Shown: positions 26,011 through 34,879 of the stretch, piece by piece
Numbering within the stretch: position 1 is the stretch's first letter
Layout of the letters: the number at the start of each line of letters is the position of its first letter
NCBI GenBank assembly: GCA_016194975.1
Contig: JACQAM010000014.1
Span: 1 to 64,000, forward strand
Origin: Bacteroidota bacterium
GTDB lineage: Bacteria > Bacteroidota > Bacteroidia > Palsa-965
Direction: 5' to 3'
DNA: 64,000 nt
Program-made: the position numbers and the translations under genes
Notes under the pieces: generated by a model
The model's database searches: none
Told to the model about the DNA's origin: nothing
What the model saw: only the letters and a program-made list of their open reading frames with translations

Positions 26011-27048
26011 CTAACTGGCCAGGTAAACTGCGATCACAGCAGGGAAAGCGTAACGATCAATTTCATTCTGCCGTACAGCAATGGAATTTTTCAATGATAA
26101 TTTTTTCCGTGAATTGATCTCGATAAACCGCACCAGCAAACGCTGGTGGCTGAGCACATGTTTAATTTGCGGAGAGATTTTTTTTACGTCCAACTTATTT
26201 TTCCCCACTAGTTTTTTCCAGTCTTCCGAAGCGAATAATTTTTTTTCCGAAACCTTTTTTTTCGTTTCGATCAGCGGGAATTCGTAAAGATTTTTCCAGA
26301 TGTCGTTCTCCGTGCGTTTCCTGATGATGATTTTATTATTGTTCCTGAAAATGAAATAATAAAAAAACCGATCGGTAATTTTTGTTTTCTTCGACTTCAC
26401 CGGAAGTTTTGAAATAAGATTTTTCTTCCGCGCAACACAATACAACACAAACGGACAATTCCCGCAATCCGGATTTTTCGGAACACATTGCCTCGCGCCG
26501 AATTCCATTACTGCCTGGTTATGATCGCCGGGATTTTTTTTATCGAGCAATTCATTGGCCAGCTCACGGAATATTTTTTTTCCTTTCGTGGAATCGATAG
26601 CCGTTTTTATTCCGAACAGCCGGGAAAGGAAACGAAACACATTTCCATCCACCACCGCTTTTGCTTCACCAAAACAAATAGAAGAAACGGCAGCAGCCGT
26701 GTACTCACCGATCCCTTTAAGGCGCATTAGTTCTTCCGAATTTTGCGGAAATTTTCCCGCCCGTTCTTTGGCAATATTTTTCGCCGTGTGATGAAGATTT
26801 CTCGCCCTTGAATAATAGCCGAGCCCCTGCCAGGTTTTCATTACTTGGTCCTCAGTGGCGTCAGCAAGAGCAAATACATGCGGAAATTTCCGGACAAACT
26901 CCTTATAATAAGGAAGGCCCTGTTCAACCCTCGTTTGCTGGAGAATGATCTCCGAAAGCCATACTTTATAAGGATCCTTTGTGCCGCGCCAGGGCAGTTC
27001 CCTCTTGTTTTTGATGTACCATTGATGTAAAATCCGAGCGAAATCCAT
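26011..27048 (-). CDS. mutY: A/G-specific adenine glycosylase MutY
   Basis: The 345-residue protein has the endonuclease III-type glycosylase fold: ELPWRGTKDPYKVWLSEIIL, the helix-hairpin-helix LMRLKGIGEYTAAAV with the catalytic aspartate in AVVDGNVFRF, and the iron-sulfur cluster loop with four cysteines (CVPKNPDCGNCPFVLYC). A C-terminal NUDIX-like domain (about 225-345) recognises 8-oxoguanine. MutY removes adenine mispaired with 8-oxoG. It diverges from the HU gene and leads the mutY-ssb-gldD group. Confidence 0.95.
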   Translation of the reverse strand: MDFARILHQWYIKNKRELPWRGTKDPYKVWLSEIILQQTRVEQGLPYYKEFVRKFPHVFALADATEDQVMKTWQGLGYYSRARNLHHTAKNIAKERAGKFPQNSEELMRLKGIGEYTAAAVSSICFGEAKAVVDGNVFRFLSRLFGIKTAIDSTKGKKIFRELANELLDKKNPGDHNQAVMEFGARQCVPKNPDCGNCPFVLYCVARKKNLISKLPVKSKKTKITDRFFYYFIFRNNNKIIIRKRTENDIWKNLYEFPLIETKKKVSEKKLFASEDWKKLVGKNKLDVKKISPQIKHVLSHQRLLVRFIEINSRKKLSLKNSIAVRQNEIDRYAFPAVIAVYLAS

Positions 27049-27087
27049 TGAAATTCCGAAAGTTCTGAAAACAAAAGTAGTTTGAAA

Positions 27088-27118
27088 TTTGGGAGGTCGC
27101 CGAAAAAGAGTAATTTTG
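27088..27118 (+). promoter_or_regulatory. TTTG / TAATTTTG promoter of the HU gene
   Basis: TTTG at 27088-27091 and TAATTTTG at 27111-27118 match the Bacteroidota -33/-7 consensus with 19-bp spacing. The leader to the ATG at 27177 is about 50 bases. Confidence 0.65.
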
Positions 27119-27176
27119 CGCCCTCAAAAGGGGAGAAACCTATTCTTAAACTCTTGAAAGTAAATAGCTTATAGCA

Positions 27177-27467
27177 ATGACAAAAGCAGAAATAGTAAAT
27201 GAGATCGCGGAAAAGACCGGCGTTGAAAAAGCTGCCGTTCAGGCCTCCGTTGAAACATTAATGAAAGTGGTGAAGAATGCCCTCACCCGTGGTGATAATG
27301 TTTACCTCCGTGGCTTCGGTAGTTTCATAGTGAAACGCCGTGCTGAAAAAACAGGCCGCAACATTTCAAAGAATACAACCGTCATCATTCCTGCCCACAA
27401 CGTTCCGGCTTTCAAACCGGCAAAAACTTTCGTGGAGCGCGTGAAGAAGAATGTGAAAGTTGAATAA
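27177..27467 (+). CDS. HU family DNA-binding protein
   Basis: The 96-residue protein matches HU/IHF across its length: KAEIVNEIAEKTGVEKAAV, then LRGFGSFIVKRRAEKTGRN and the beta-arm tip with NVPAFKPAKTF. It bends and compacts DNA as a dimer. It has its own promoter. The next gene begins 13 bp after the stop if the ATG at 27481 is used, so the two may share a transcript. Confidence 0.95.
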   Translation: MTKAEIVNEIAEKTGVEKAAVQASVETLMKVVKNALTRGDNVYLRGFGSFIVKRRAEKTGRNISKNTTVIIPAHNVPAFKPAKTFVERVKKNVKVE

Positions 27468-27480
27468 TTCCACACATCAC

Positions 27481-28344
27481 ATGCGCAGGATTTCCACTTC
27501 ACAAATGGCGGTGATCGGCGCCGCTGTAGTCAGTACCGTTCTTTTATGTATTGTTCATACGTGGCCCTCTCACGGAAAAATTTCCATGCCTCCGCCAATG
27601 ATGAATTCGGCGCAGGGACTTTCCATCGATGTTGTTGTGAATAGCGAAAAAGCAAAACTGAAACCGGAAATTCTTAATTCGGTCAACTTCATTGAAGCTT
27701 CACTTTCTTCTGAGCGCGATGCGAATAAACGCCGACAGGCTTATGACAGTCTCATCAGTCTGCTAAGCACATCACGCTCTTATATTCTCAGCGCTTGGTA
27801 TGCCGAAGAGAAAGCAAATAAAACATCCGGCAGTTCTGCAGACTGGGAAGCAGCAGGAGATCGTTTTACCAATGCGGCGCAATTCGTGACCGATGAAAAA
27901 GAAATTCCTGCCATTTTTCAGTCGGCAGTCAATTGTTTCAATAAGTCGCTCACACTTGATCCAAAAAACCTCGATGCAAAAGTAGGACTCGGATTGTGTG
28001 CAGTGAACGACACGGAACACCCGGAACAGGGAATAAAAATGATCCTCGATGTGATCGCGGAAGATTCCAACAACCTGAATGCGCAACTTGCTCTCGGAGA
28101 TCTTTCCATCCGCCGCGGCGCTCCTGATAAAGCGATCGTGCGTTACAGCAATGCATTGAGAATTCAACCCGCCATGATCGATCTGTATGTGAGACTCGCA
28201 GATCTTTACAAAGAAACCGGCGATACCGCCAGTGCAATTTCCAACCTGGAAATGTACGTTCAGCATTCGAACGACCCGGTGATGAAAAATGATGTGGAGA
28301 ACGATATCCGTTCACTCCGCGAGAGCCTCGGTAAAAAGAAATAA
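27481..28344 (+). CDS. membrane-anchored TPR protein
   Basis: The 287-residue protein has an N-terminal signal anchor (QMAVIGAAVVSTVLLCIV) and at least three tetratricopeptide repeats in the second half (FQSAVNCFNKSLTLDPKN, LGDLSIRRGAPDKAIVRYSN, LADLYKETGDTASAISNLEM). TPR helices act as protein-binding scaffolds in the periplasm. I chose the ATG at 27481; a TTG at 27460 would overlap the HU gene. The placement between HU and RNase G is one I recall from other Bacteroidota. Function is unknown. Confidence 0.75.
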   Translation: MRRISTSQMAVIGAAVVSTVLLCIVHTWPSHGKISMPPPMMNSAQGLSIDVVVNSEKAKLKPEILNSVNFIEASLSSERDANKRRQAYDSLISLLSTSRSYILSAWYAEEKANKTSGSSADWEAAGDRFTNAAQFVTDEKEIPAIFQSAVNCFNKSLTLDPKNLDAKVGLGLCAVNDTEHPEQGIKMILDVIAEDSNNLNAQLALGDLSIRRGAPDKAIVRYSNALRIQPAMIDLYVRLADLYKETGDTASAISNLEMYVQHSNDPVMKNDVENDIRSLRESLGKKK

Positions 28345-28373
28345 AAAAGTATTAACCTAAAAAACTAAGATCT

Positions 28374-28469
28374 ATGCCAAGCGGCAAAAAACGTAAACGT
28401 CATAAAATGGCGACTCACAAGCGTAAAAAACGTCTTCGTAAGAACCGTCACAAGAAGAAGAACCGCTAA
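28374..28469 (+). CDS. 31-residue AURKAIP1/COX24-domain basic protein
   Basis: This short frame encodes MPSGKKRKRHKMATHKRKKR and eleven more residues, almost all Lys, Arg, His or Asn. The sequence matches the tiny AURKAIP1/COX24-domain proteins of Bacteroidota, related to the C-terminal domain of mitochondrial mS38, a ribosome-associated protein. A ribosomal role is therefore likely but is inferred. It starts 29 bp after the TPR gene and precedes a structured region and RNase G. Confidence 0.85.
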   Translation: MPSGKKRKRHKMATHKRKKRLRKNRHKKKNR

Positions 28470-28484
28470 ACAGCAGCAGTATCA

Positions 28485-28546
28485 AGCGGCAGAAGGCAGG
28501 TTGTATTAGAATACAACAAGGCCGCTGCAGCTCAGCAACTGCCGCT
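28485..28546 (+). other. nested hairpin between the COX24-type gene and rng
   Basis: An outer 8-bp stem AGCGGCAG/CTGCCGCT (28485-28492 with 28539-28546) encloses a perfect inner hairpin TTGTATT-AG-AATACAA (28501-28516) and a GCCGCTGCAGC segment. There is no U-tract directly after it, so it may be a processing site, an attenuator or mRNA leader structure rather than a simple terminator. Confidence 0.55.
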
Positions 28547-28644
28547 GACCCCGTTCCCTTCCAACATTCAATTAATTGCACGGAATCCATTCTCCCGAAA
28601 GGCAGAATGTGTTCTGTGCTTCACCTTATTCAAAAAACAATAAC

Positions 28645-30195
28645 GTGTCAAACGAACTCATCATCGATGCAACAGGCAGCGAAGTGGTGATCGCACTCAT
28701 GAACGACAAACGATTGGTGGAGCTTAACCGCGAAAAAACCAATACACAGTTTGCCGTCGGCGACATCTACCTCGGGCGTGTGCGCAAAGTGATGCCCGGA
28801 CTCAACGCTGCATTCGTGGATGTCGGTTACGAGAAAGATGCTTTCCTTCATTATTTCGATCTCGGCCCGCAGGTACTTTCGCTCAACAAATATGTGCGGA
28901 TGACCATCACCGGAAAACAGAAACATGCTGCGCTTGCTTATTTCAAACCCGAGCATGACATTCACAAGGATGGAAAAATTTCTGACGTGCTCCAGTCTGA
29001 TCAGCAGGTGATGGTGCAGGTTGCTAAAGAACCCATCTCCACAAAAGGCCCGCGCATTACTACCGAACTTTCCATTGCAGGAAGATATATTGTACTCATT
29101 CCGTTCGCGGATAAAGTTTCTGTTTCGCAAAAAATCCGCAGTCACGAAGAGAAAGACCGGTTGAAGCGTTTGATCATGAGCATCAAGCCGAAAAATTTTG
29201 GTGTGATCGTCCGAACAGTTGCCGAAGGAAAAGGCGTTGCCGATCTTGATGCCGACATGAATGATCTCGTGAACAAATGGAATACCTGTTTCCAGGAACT
29301 TACAAAATCAAAACCTCCTGCGCGCGTACTCGGGGAACTCAATCGCACTTCTGCAATTCTCCGCGATCTGCTCAACGCATCATTCGCCGCGATCACTGTG
29401 AATGACGGGCGTATGTTCGACGAGATAAAAGAATATCTCCAGAACATTGCACCCGACAAAGAAAAAATTCTGAAACTTCACAAAGGCCCGCAACCTGTTT
29501 TCGAAAGTCTTGGTGTCGATCGCCAGATCAAAGCGCTCTTCGGAAAAACGGTGACTATGAAAACCGGCGCGTATCTTATCGTCGAACATACCGAAGCATT
29601 GCACGTTATTGATGTGAACAGCGGCAATCGATCGAAGTCGCATGCCGACCAGGAAACGAATGCGCTCGAAGTGAATCTCGAAGCAGCAACAGAAGTTGCG
29701 CGCCAGTTGCGCCTGCGCGATATGGGTGGAATTATTGTCGTTGATTTCATTGACATGCATTCGCCGAATAACCGCCGTACACTTTTCAATAAGTTGCGCG
29801 ATGAGATGAAAGGTGATCGTGCAAAACATACCATTCTTCCACCGAGTAAATTCGGATTGATCCAGATCACGCGCGAACGTGTGCGTCCGGAAACGAGCGT
29901 GGATACTTCTGAAAAATGTCCGACCTGCGGAGGCACCGGAGAAATCCAGTCGAGCATTCTTCTCATCGACCAGATCGAAAATAATCTGCGTTACGTTTTA
30001 AAAGAGCAGAATGAAAAAGCAGTTACCGTTTGTGTTCATCCTTATCTCGAGGCGTATCTTACAAAAGGATGGCCATCGCTGCGGTGGAAATGGAAACGCC
30101 GTTACGGAAAACCAATTAAAATAAAACCGGTTTCTTCCTATCAGTTTCTCGAATACCATTTCCTGAATAAAAATGATGACGAGATAAAAGTTTAG
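28645..30195 (+). CDS. rng: ribonuclease G (Rne/Rng family)
   Basis: The 516-residue protein starts at a GTG giving VSNELIIDATGSEVVIAL; upstream codons to 28576 are in frame but not family-like. The S1 RNA-binding domain covers about residues 35-125 (GDIYLGRVRKVMPGLNAAFV). The catalytic region has the metal-binding aspartates in IDVNSGNR and VDFIDM, and the zinc-link CPTCGGTGE follows. RNase G cleaves 16S rRNA precursors and mRNAs at single-stranded AU-rich sites. It lacks the long C-terminal scaffold of RNase E. A terminator follows. Confidence 0.95.
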   Translation: MSNELIIDATGSEVVIALMNDKRLVELNREKTNTQFAVGDIYLGRVRKVMPGLNAAFVDVGYEKDAFLHYFDLGPQVLSLNKYVRMTITGKQKHAALAYFKPEHDIHKDGKISDVLQSDQQVMVQVAKEPISTKGPRITTELSIAGRYIVLIPFADKVSVSQKIRSHEEKDRLKRLIMSIKPKNFGVIVRTVAEGKGVADLDADMNDLVNKWNTCFQELTKSKPPARVLGELNRTSAILRDLLNASFAAITVNDGRMFDEIKEYLQNIAPDKEKILKLHKGPQPVFESLGVDRQIKALFGKTVTMKTGAYLIVEHTEALHVIDVNSGNRSKSHADQETNALEVNLEAATEVARQLRLRDMGGIIVVDFIDMHSPNNRRTLFNKLRDEMKGDRAKHTILPPSKFGLIQITRERVRPETSVDTSEKCPTCGGTGEIQSSILLIDQIENNLRYVLKEQNEKAVTVCVHPYLEAYLTKGWPSLRWKWKRRYGKPIKIKPVSSYQFLEYHFLNKNDDEIKV

Positions 30196-30223
30196 AAAAG
30201 GAAAAAATAAAATCACAAATTGC

Positions 30224-30257
30224 AAAAGATCCCGGAAGTTTTCATCCCGGGATTTTT
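30224..30257 (+). terminator. terminator of rng
   Basis: ATCCCGG (30229-30235) pairs with CCGGGAT (30247-30253) around an 11-base loop and is followed by TTTT. It lies 33 bp past the rng stop. Confidence 0.85.
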
Positions 30258-30300
30258 CATTTGTGAAGAATGAATTAGCTTTGAATCAAAATAATTTTAC

Positions 30301-30780
30301 ATGAAAACAAAAAAAATATTTCTGACCACAATGCTTGCGATTTTATTCGCAGCATTTTCAATTTCTTCCGGCGCACAGACTTCAACGGGGAAAACTGCGG
30401 CATTGCAAACCATCGGCATGCAGGGAGGGCTCGTACTTTATCAGACTTACCAGCTCATCGGCGCTATGAACGACGGATACATTAACAAAGCATGGGAAGC
30501 AAAAACGGTGACCGATATCATGGATGAACAGGTGACGATGCTCGACAATATGACTGCTCAGTACAACACGTTGCTTGCTTCAAAATTTCTAACCGATCCT
30601 TCTGACACTGCAACCGTTCACGAAATGATGCGCGGAATTCAGTACCTGAAAGATGAAGCGAAAGGATTGCATGATATGGTGACCGACAATTCTGATGATG
30701 CAAAAAAAGAATACAACACGGCAAGAGATGAATCGTGGAAGATCATTGCTGATGTGCTCGGATTGAAAGACGGAAATTAA
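30301..30780 (+). CDS. exported hypothetical protein
   Basis: The 159-residue protein has a signal peptide (TTMLAILFAAFSISSGAQT) and a mature part that is almost entirely helical, with regular heptad-like spacing (VTDIMDEQVTMLDNMTAQYN). This suggests a small periplasmic helical bundle. I do not recognise the family. It lies alone after the rng terminator. Confidence 0.6.
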   Translation: MKTKKIFLTTMLAILFAAFSISSGAQTSTGKTAALQTIGMQGGLVLYQTYQLIGAMNDGYINKAWEAKTVTDIMDEQVTMLDNMTAQYNTLLASKFLTDPSDTATVHEMMRGIQYLKDEAKGLHDMVTDNSDDAKKEYNTARDESWKIIADVLGLKDGN

Positions 30781-30820
30781 TTGGGAGTCAGGGGAAAATA
30801 AATTTATTGTTTAACAGAAA

Positions 30821-31396
30821 ATGATTGTTTCTAATTACACTGCTTATGTTTTACTGGGAATTATATGCGTCCTGATTTTTTTCTTGTCCTTGGCTTTACT
30901 CGATAAACTCTTTACAAAACGTAAAGGAATAATTCCCCCACTCGCAATTCTGAGTACTGCCTGCCTGAGTTATTTTCCGCATTGTCTCGGAACGCCGATC
31001 TGTGTTTTTGAGAATGGGAAGATCGATGAATCGTATGCAATCTTCGAACCCGGGTTTAAATTTTCCAACGGGCATGAAATAAACATCAGGGATTATTACA
31101 GCGAATCAGGGATGGTTTTCATCAACAATTCCAGCGACTCGCTCGTGGTTGAAATGGAAATTTATCACAAAGTGATCGGGAATAATATTGATTACAGTAC
31201 AGGAAGAGCGATTAACTGTTTCATCTATCCTTATAGCGCTACAAAATATTCCGGGAACATCCCGCAGTATTTTTTCGAGCATCGCCCACCTGCCGGCCTA
31301 AAATTCGAAAGGAATGACGGCAGCTATGAAATTTATTATTGGCTGAGAAAATTCGAACCGCGAGATGAAGACAGGCAGATCGGGTTAGAATTCTGA
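30821..31396 (+). CDS. hypothetical membrane-anchored protein
   Basis: The 191-residue protein has one strong transmembrane helix at residues 8-28 (VLLGIICVLIFFLSLALLDKL), a second weaker hydrophobic stretch (PPLAILSTACLSYFPHCLGT), and a C-terminal domain of about 125 residues rich in aromatic residues. No motif is recognised. It follows the previous small gene by 40 bp on the same strand, so co-transcription is possible. Confidence 0.55.
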   Translation: MIVSNYTAYVLLGIICVLIFFLSLALLDKLFTKRKGIIPPLAILSTACLSYFPHCLGTPICVFENGKIDESYAIFEPGFKFSNGHEINIRDYYSESGMVFINNSSDSLVVEMEIYHKVIGNNIDYSTGRAINCFIYPYSATKYSGNIPQYFFEHRPPAGLKFERNDGSYEIYYWLRKFEPRDEDRQIGLEF

Positions 31397-31527
31397 AACA
31401 TGGTTATTGGTCAATAGTCATTGGCCATTTGAATTTTGAAAATCAGAATTTGAGATTTGAAGAAATTATTTTCGAATAAGATGCTGGTCCGATTATTTTC
31501 TCTTAGTTTAAACAAAAAAAATGACCC

Positions 31528-31974
31528 ATGAATGTAATGCGCATTACCACCGAGATCAACGCCCCGGCCGAAAAAGTTTTCCGCCTGCTGACTCAAAAAG
31601 AAAATTTTAAAGACTGGTGGAGAGGATTTATCAGTCTCGATTATAAGAATGAACCTGATCAGCAGAATCCGGTTGGTACAAAATTTCACGTGGTGTACAG
31701 AGCGGGATTCCGGCGCGACAAGGTTTCATTCGACTGCGAAATAACTACCTACAAAAAAAACGAACAATATTCTTTTACCGCATCCAACCGTTTCGGAAAC
31801 AGCGACGCATCCTACCGGCTCACCTCTGTAAACGGAAAAACTATCCTGGAATTCGAAGCGAATTATGTTCCTCCGAAAATTCTTGTTCCTTTCGTTATTA
31901 TGGCAAAATGGGATCTGAAATTTCATACCAAAAGGAATTTAAACCGGTTGAAACTACTCGCCGAGAAAAATTGA
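31528..31974 (+). CDS. SRPBCC (START-like) family protein
   Basis: The 148-residue protein opens with MRITTEINAPAEKVFRLLTQ, the signature of the SRPBCC/polyketide-cyclase-like fold, and continues with WWRGFISLDY and a long C-terminal helix (WDLKFHTKRNLNRLKLLAE). The fold has a deep hydrophobic pocket that binds lipids or other small ligands. The ligand is unknown. It is flanked by a repeat-type spacer (31397-31527). Confidence 0.75.
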   Translation: MNVMRITTEINAPAEKVFRLLTQKENFKDWWRGFISLDYKNEPDQQNPVGTKFHVVYRAGFRRDKVSFDCEITTYKKNEQYSFTASNRFGNSDASYRLTSVNGKTILEFEANYVPPKILVPFVIMAKWDLKFHTKRNLNRLKLLAEKN

Positions 31975-31990
31975 TTCACAACATTTCTTC

Positions 31991-32269
31991 TTATTGCGGC
32001 AACTGGTGCTCAGAGAGCATCCATTCTCCGCTACCACCGAAATAATAATATTTACTGCTGCCATCCGCTGTGTTCAGGATGATGCAATGCATAGTGTTCG
32101 CATCTTCACTCATCGTTACGGTGTATTTACCGATCTGGCTGCTTCCCTCGTCAATAAAATTTTCAGGACGCGGAGCAGCATCAGCGGTAGAAACGGAACG
32201 AATCAGGAATCCGGCGCCGAACAGTACAAGCGTGATTCCGATGCAGATCTGGAGGAATTTGTTTTTCAT
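31991..32269 (-). CDS. small hypothetical membrane or exported protein
   Basis: The 92-residue protein starts at the ATG giving MKNKFLQICIGITLVLFGAG, a signal anchor or peptide, followed by a soluble domain of about 60 residues (GSSQIGKYTVTMSEDANTMH). I do not recognise it. It converges with the SRPBCC gene, 16 bp between stops. Confidence 0.5.
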   Translation of the reverse strand: MKNKFLQICIGITLVLFGAGFLIRSVSTADAAPRPENFIDEGSSQIGKYTVTMSEDANTMHCIILNTADGSSKYYYFGGSGEWMLSEHQLPQ

Positions 32270-32418
32270 AGTTGTTTTTTTTGCAAGATAGAGAATCATT
32301 GGGATTTGAAATTTGAGTTTCGGATATTGGGAATTTGTAACATTATTACGCTGTAACTTTATTCACCGGCACCCGTTATGGAATAGAAGTTGCTGCTTCA
32401 TCGTTTAATAAAACGCAG

Positions 32419-33276
32419 ATGTTCCATTGCCATTTTTTCTTTTCTTCTTTTTTGCGAATGCTATTCATAGCAGCGTTCTCATTTTTTGTGCAGGAAGTTT
32501 TTGCGCAGAAAATTCTCAACGGAAATTTTGAAGATAATTCTGCAAGCGAATGCAAGACGAATCTTGTGAATGAAGAATTCTCCTCGTTCATGAAGAATTG
32601 TTACGCTTACGGAGCGGGAAATGAACTCGACATACAGGATGGCCAGTGCGGATATGGAACTCCCTTCGAAGGAAAATGGTTCATCTCGCTCGCCACACCT
32701 TCCGGCCCCGACGGATTTGCGTTGCAACTCAGCTCCCCTTTCATTTCCGGCGTCACTTACAGAATTTCTTTCGAAGCCCTCGCGAGTACTATGTTCGGCA
32801 ACGGATTGGATTCGCTCGTGTTCGGCGTGAGCGACAGTAAAGAGGTGCAGGGCACGGAAATTTTTTCTATTCAACCCATACAGAATGATAAATGGCAGAA
32901 AAAGGAATTTTCTTTTAAATCGCCGGCAACGGGAATTTATCTCACGATTCAGAATAAAGGAGAACGCCGTGCATGGAATTTTATTGACGATGTGAAAATG
33001 GTGAATGATCCTTCTCCCATAAATTTTTCCACGAGCCCGGTTGCGGGATTTGTAACCGTGAATGAAAAAGAAATGACAGAGCTTCGCGTGGTGGATAAAG
33101 ACGGCAAGATCGTGAAGAGTGAAAAATTGCAGATGGCGAATGAAGTGGAGATCGATACTACCGGGTTCACAGAAAAAAATTATTCATTAGTGATCGTCAC
33201 GAGGAAAAAAACTTTGTCGTACCGATTTGTGAATGCGGAGGAAAAAGATCCGGCAGAAATAAAAAAAGAGGATTGA
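32419..33276 (+). CDS. secreted protein with galactose-binding-like fold and sorting-like tail
   Basis: The 285-residue protein has a signal peptide (MLFIAAFSFFVQEVFAQ, possible second start at 32458). The next part (KILNGNFEDNSASECKTN ... YLTIQNKGERRAWNFIDDVK) has the NGNFE opening and WNFIDDVKM ending of DUF642/carbohydrate-binding, jelly-roll style domains. A further beta-sandwich (PVAGFVTVNEKEMTELRVVD ... NYSLVIVTRKKTLSYRF) resembles a T9SS sorting domain, but an extra acidic tail (NAEEKDPAEIKKED) follows, so export by T9SS is uncertain. It may bind a surface glycan. Confidence 0.6.
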   Translation: MFHCHFFFSSFLRMLFIAAFSFFVQEVFAQKILNGNFEDNSASECKTNLVNEEFSSFMKNCYAYGAGNELDIQDGQCGYGTPFEGKWFISLATPSGPDGFALQLSSPFISGVTYRISFEALASTMFGNGLDSLVFGVSDSKEVQGTEIFSIQPIQNDKWQKKEFSFKSPATGIYLTIQNKGERRAWNFIDDVKMVNDPSPINFSTSPVAGFVTVNEKEMTELRVVDKDGKIVKSEKLQMANEVEIDTTGFTEKNYSLVIVTRKKTLSYRFVNAEEKDPAEIKKED

Positions 33277-33374
33277 TCAGGAATTTTCTACAAAATGAGT
33301 AATGGTTGTAAGCAGATATAACAATATTCAGGAATTGATTTGACAATCTGGCAAAACCAGAATTTCATTTGTGA

Positions 33375-33905
33375 TTAGCGCAGGGAATTAAGTGTCTTGA
33401 AATGCAGCATATAATCGAAGGAATTAAAACAGAGTGCTATTCCGTTTATCCTTCCATCATCAGGTTCATTCATGCTAGGATCGGAATTCCATCGTACCCC
33501 GAATTTGTGCGATTTGCAATAAGGAACAGGAACATTCCAAAACGTCACTCTTGTCATTAAACCGGCCATTTGTGCTTGGCCTAAATTGAGTCGCAGTTCC
33601 TCATATTTTTCAGGTAGCGCTCCGCAAATGCAACACTCATCGGGCCATATCCATAATGCAGGATCGGGGGTTAACTCAGCATAACGTACAGCAAAGTGGT
33701 GACCTTCTTCGATTGTTCCCTTTTCAACTAGTGCTATTTGATTTTTCTTTTTTATGTGATAGGTTTTGCATGTCGGGCATTTGTCGATGTTCATGATTTT
33801 CATTTTCGCTCCGCACTGTAGGCAGTTAAATGTTCGCACAAATAACAAATAAATGATGCCTCCTGTTCCGAGAACTCCAACTAGTATCCATGCCCAAGGT
33901 TCCAT
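33375..33905 (-). CDS. membrane-anchored protein with zinc-ribbon-like cysteine pairs
   Basis: The 176-residue protein has an N-terminal transmembrane helix (WAWILVGVLGTGGIIYLLFV), then a CLQCGAKMKIMNIDKCPTC zinc-ribbon-like knuckle pair, and a second pair in CCICGALPEKYEE. The C-terminal half is soluble. Four or more cysteines in CxxC pairs suggest a structural zinc site in the cytosol. I cannot assign a function. Confidence 0.6.
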   Translation of the reverse strand: MEPWAWILVGVLGTGGIIYLLFVRTFNCLQCGAKMKIMNIDKCPTCKTYHIKKKNQIALVEKGTIEEGHHFAVRYAELTPDPALWIWPDECCICGALPEKYEELRLNLGQAQMAGLMTRVTFWNVPVPYCKSHKFGVRWNSDPSMNEPDDGRINGIALCFNSFDYMLHFKTLNSLR

Positions 33906-33956
33906 TTCTTGATAAGTGTTTAATGATTATTTTTTGAAAAATAATAATAAGATTGA

Positions 33957-34712
33957 TCAGGAATTTTCCGAGAAAGCAAAATGCGCGTAATCCGCGAGAA
34001 CAATATTCAGGAATTGTGCTGTGGGCAATTGTTGAGGCGGCGGATAAACGCCCATTACCGTTTTCACTTTGTGCCCGAGATATTCCAGCAACCGGTGATT
34101 TCCTGTTTCGAATGATTGCGCCATCACATCGCGGATAATATTCAGATCGCGATCAGAAAGATTCGCCACTTGCGGAAATACAACACGGTAATTCGGATTT
34201 ATGTTTGCAAGAATAGTATTGCGCAAAAAAGATTTTTGTTTTGTTTTGATCACGATCGTTCCTGCTATCATATCGCCGATACGCTGCGTTTTATTGCTGA
34301 TGATGGCAACCGGTAATGCGAGACACGTGAGCGCGCCCAATTCTCCTTCGAACAAACGCGTTGCCCAGCGGAAAGCAAAATCTCCAATGCCGGCGGGAGT
34401 TCCGTTCGTCTTCACCACTTTCAATCCCATGATTATTTTCCCGATCGTTCTTCCGTTGAAAATAGATTCGCACCACAACGTATAAGTGAGAATAGGAACA
34501 GGAATGAGAATTCCGATCACGCTCGAATATTGCTGCTGATCTTCCCATTTCATCGACTGTACCACTTCACCGAGAATAAAAAATGCGATCATGAGGTACG
34601 CCGTAAAAAAAACAAGATCGAGAAGCCGCGCAAGTAATCGCTCACCGATGTTCGCGGTCTGGTAATTGATCGCTACGTTCTGCGTGGTGAGTATGCGGGC
34701 TGAGTCTGACAT
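33957..34712 (-). CDS. RDD family membrane protein
   Basis: The 251-residue protein has the RDD opening (IGERLLARLLDLVFFTAYLM), two to three transmembrane helices, and the second conserved block NGRTIGKIIMGLKVVKTNG, followed by a cytoplasmic tail of ~90 residues. Members are small membrane proteins of uncertain function, some linked to transport. It diverges from the SpoIIM/MoxR/DUF58 operon, with which RDD genes often co-occur in Bacteroidota. Confidence 0.85.
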   Translation of the reverse strand: MSDSARILTTQNVAINYQTANIGERLLARLLDLVFFTAYLMIAFFILGEVVQSMKWEDQQQYSSVIGILIPVPILTYTLWCESIFNGRTIGKIIMGLKVVKTNGTPAGIGDFAFRWATRLFEGELGALTCLALPVAIISNKTQRIGDMIAGTIVIKTKQKSFLRNTILANINPNYRVVFPQVANLSDRDLNIIRDVMAQSFETGNHRLLEYLGHKVKTVMGVYPPPQQLPTAQFLNIVLADYAHFAFSENS

Positions 34713-34715
34713 AAG

Positions 34716-34870
34716 TACGAATTGCGAATCTCACGAATGTACGAAGAGAGAATGGATGTTGGAAGATAGCTGATGAGATCGTTTTAGAAAAACTAATCGA
34801 CTACAACAGATGAAATAAATCCATCATCTATCTTCCAAAGTCAATTCGTATATTCGTACGTATTCGCATT
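34716..34870. repeat. long imperfect inverted repeat before the SpoIIM-like operon
   Basis: The left arm (GAATGTACGAA ... GGATGTTGGAAGATAGCTGATG) pairs imperfectly with the right arm (CATCATCTATCTTCCAAAGT ... TTCGTATATTCGTACG). The right arm holds the TTCGTATATTCGTA word found at several other places. The TTG start of the next gene lies only 10 bp downstream. Confidence 0.6.
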
Positions 34871-34879
34871 TCATTCCCT

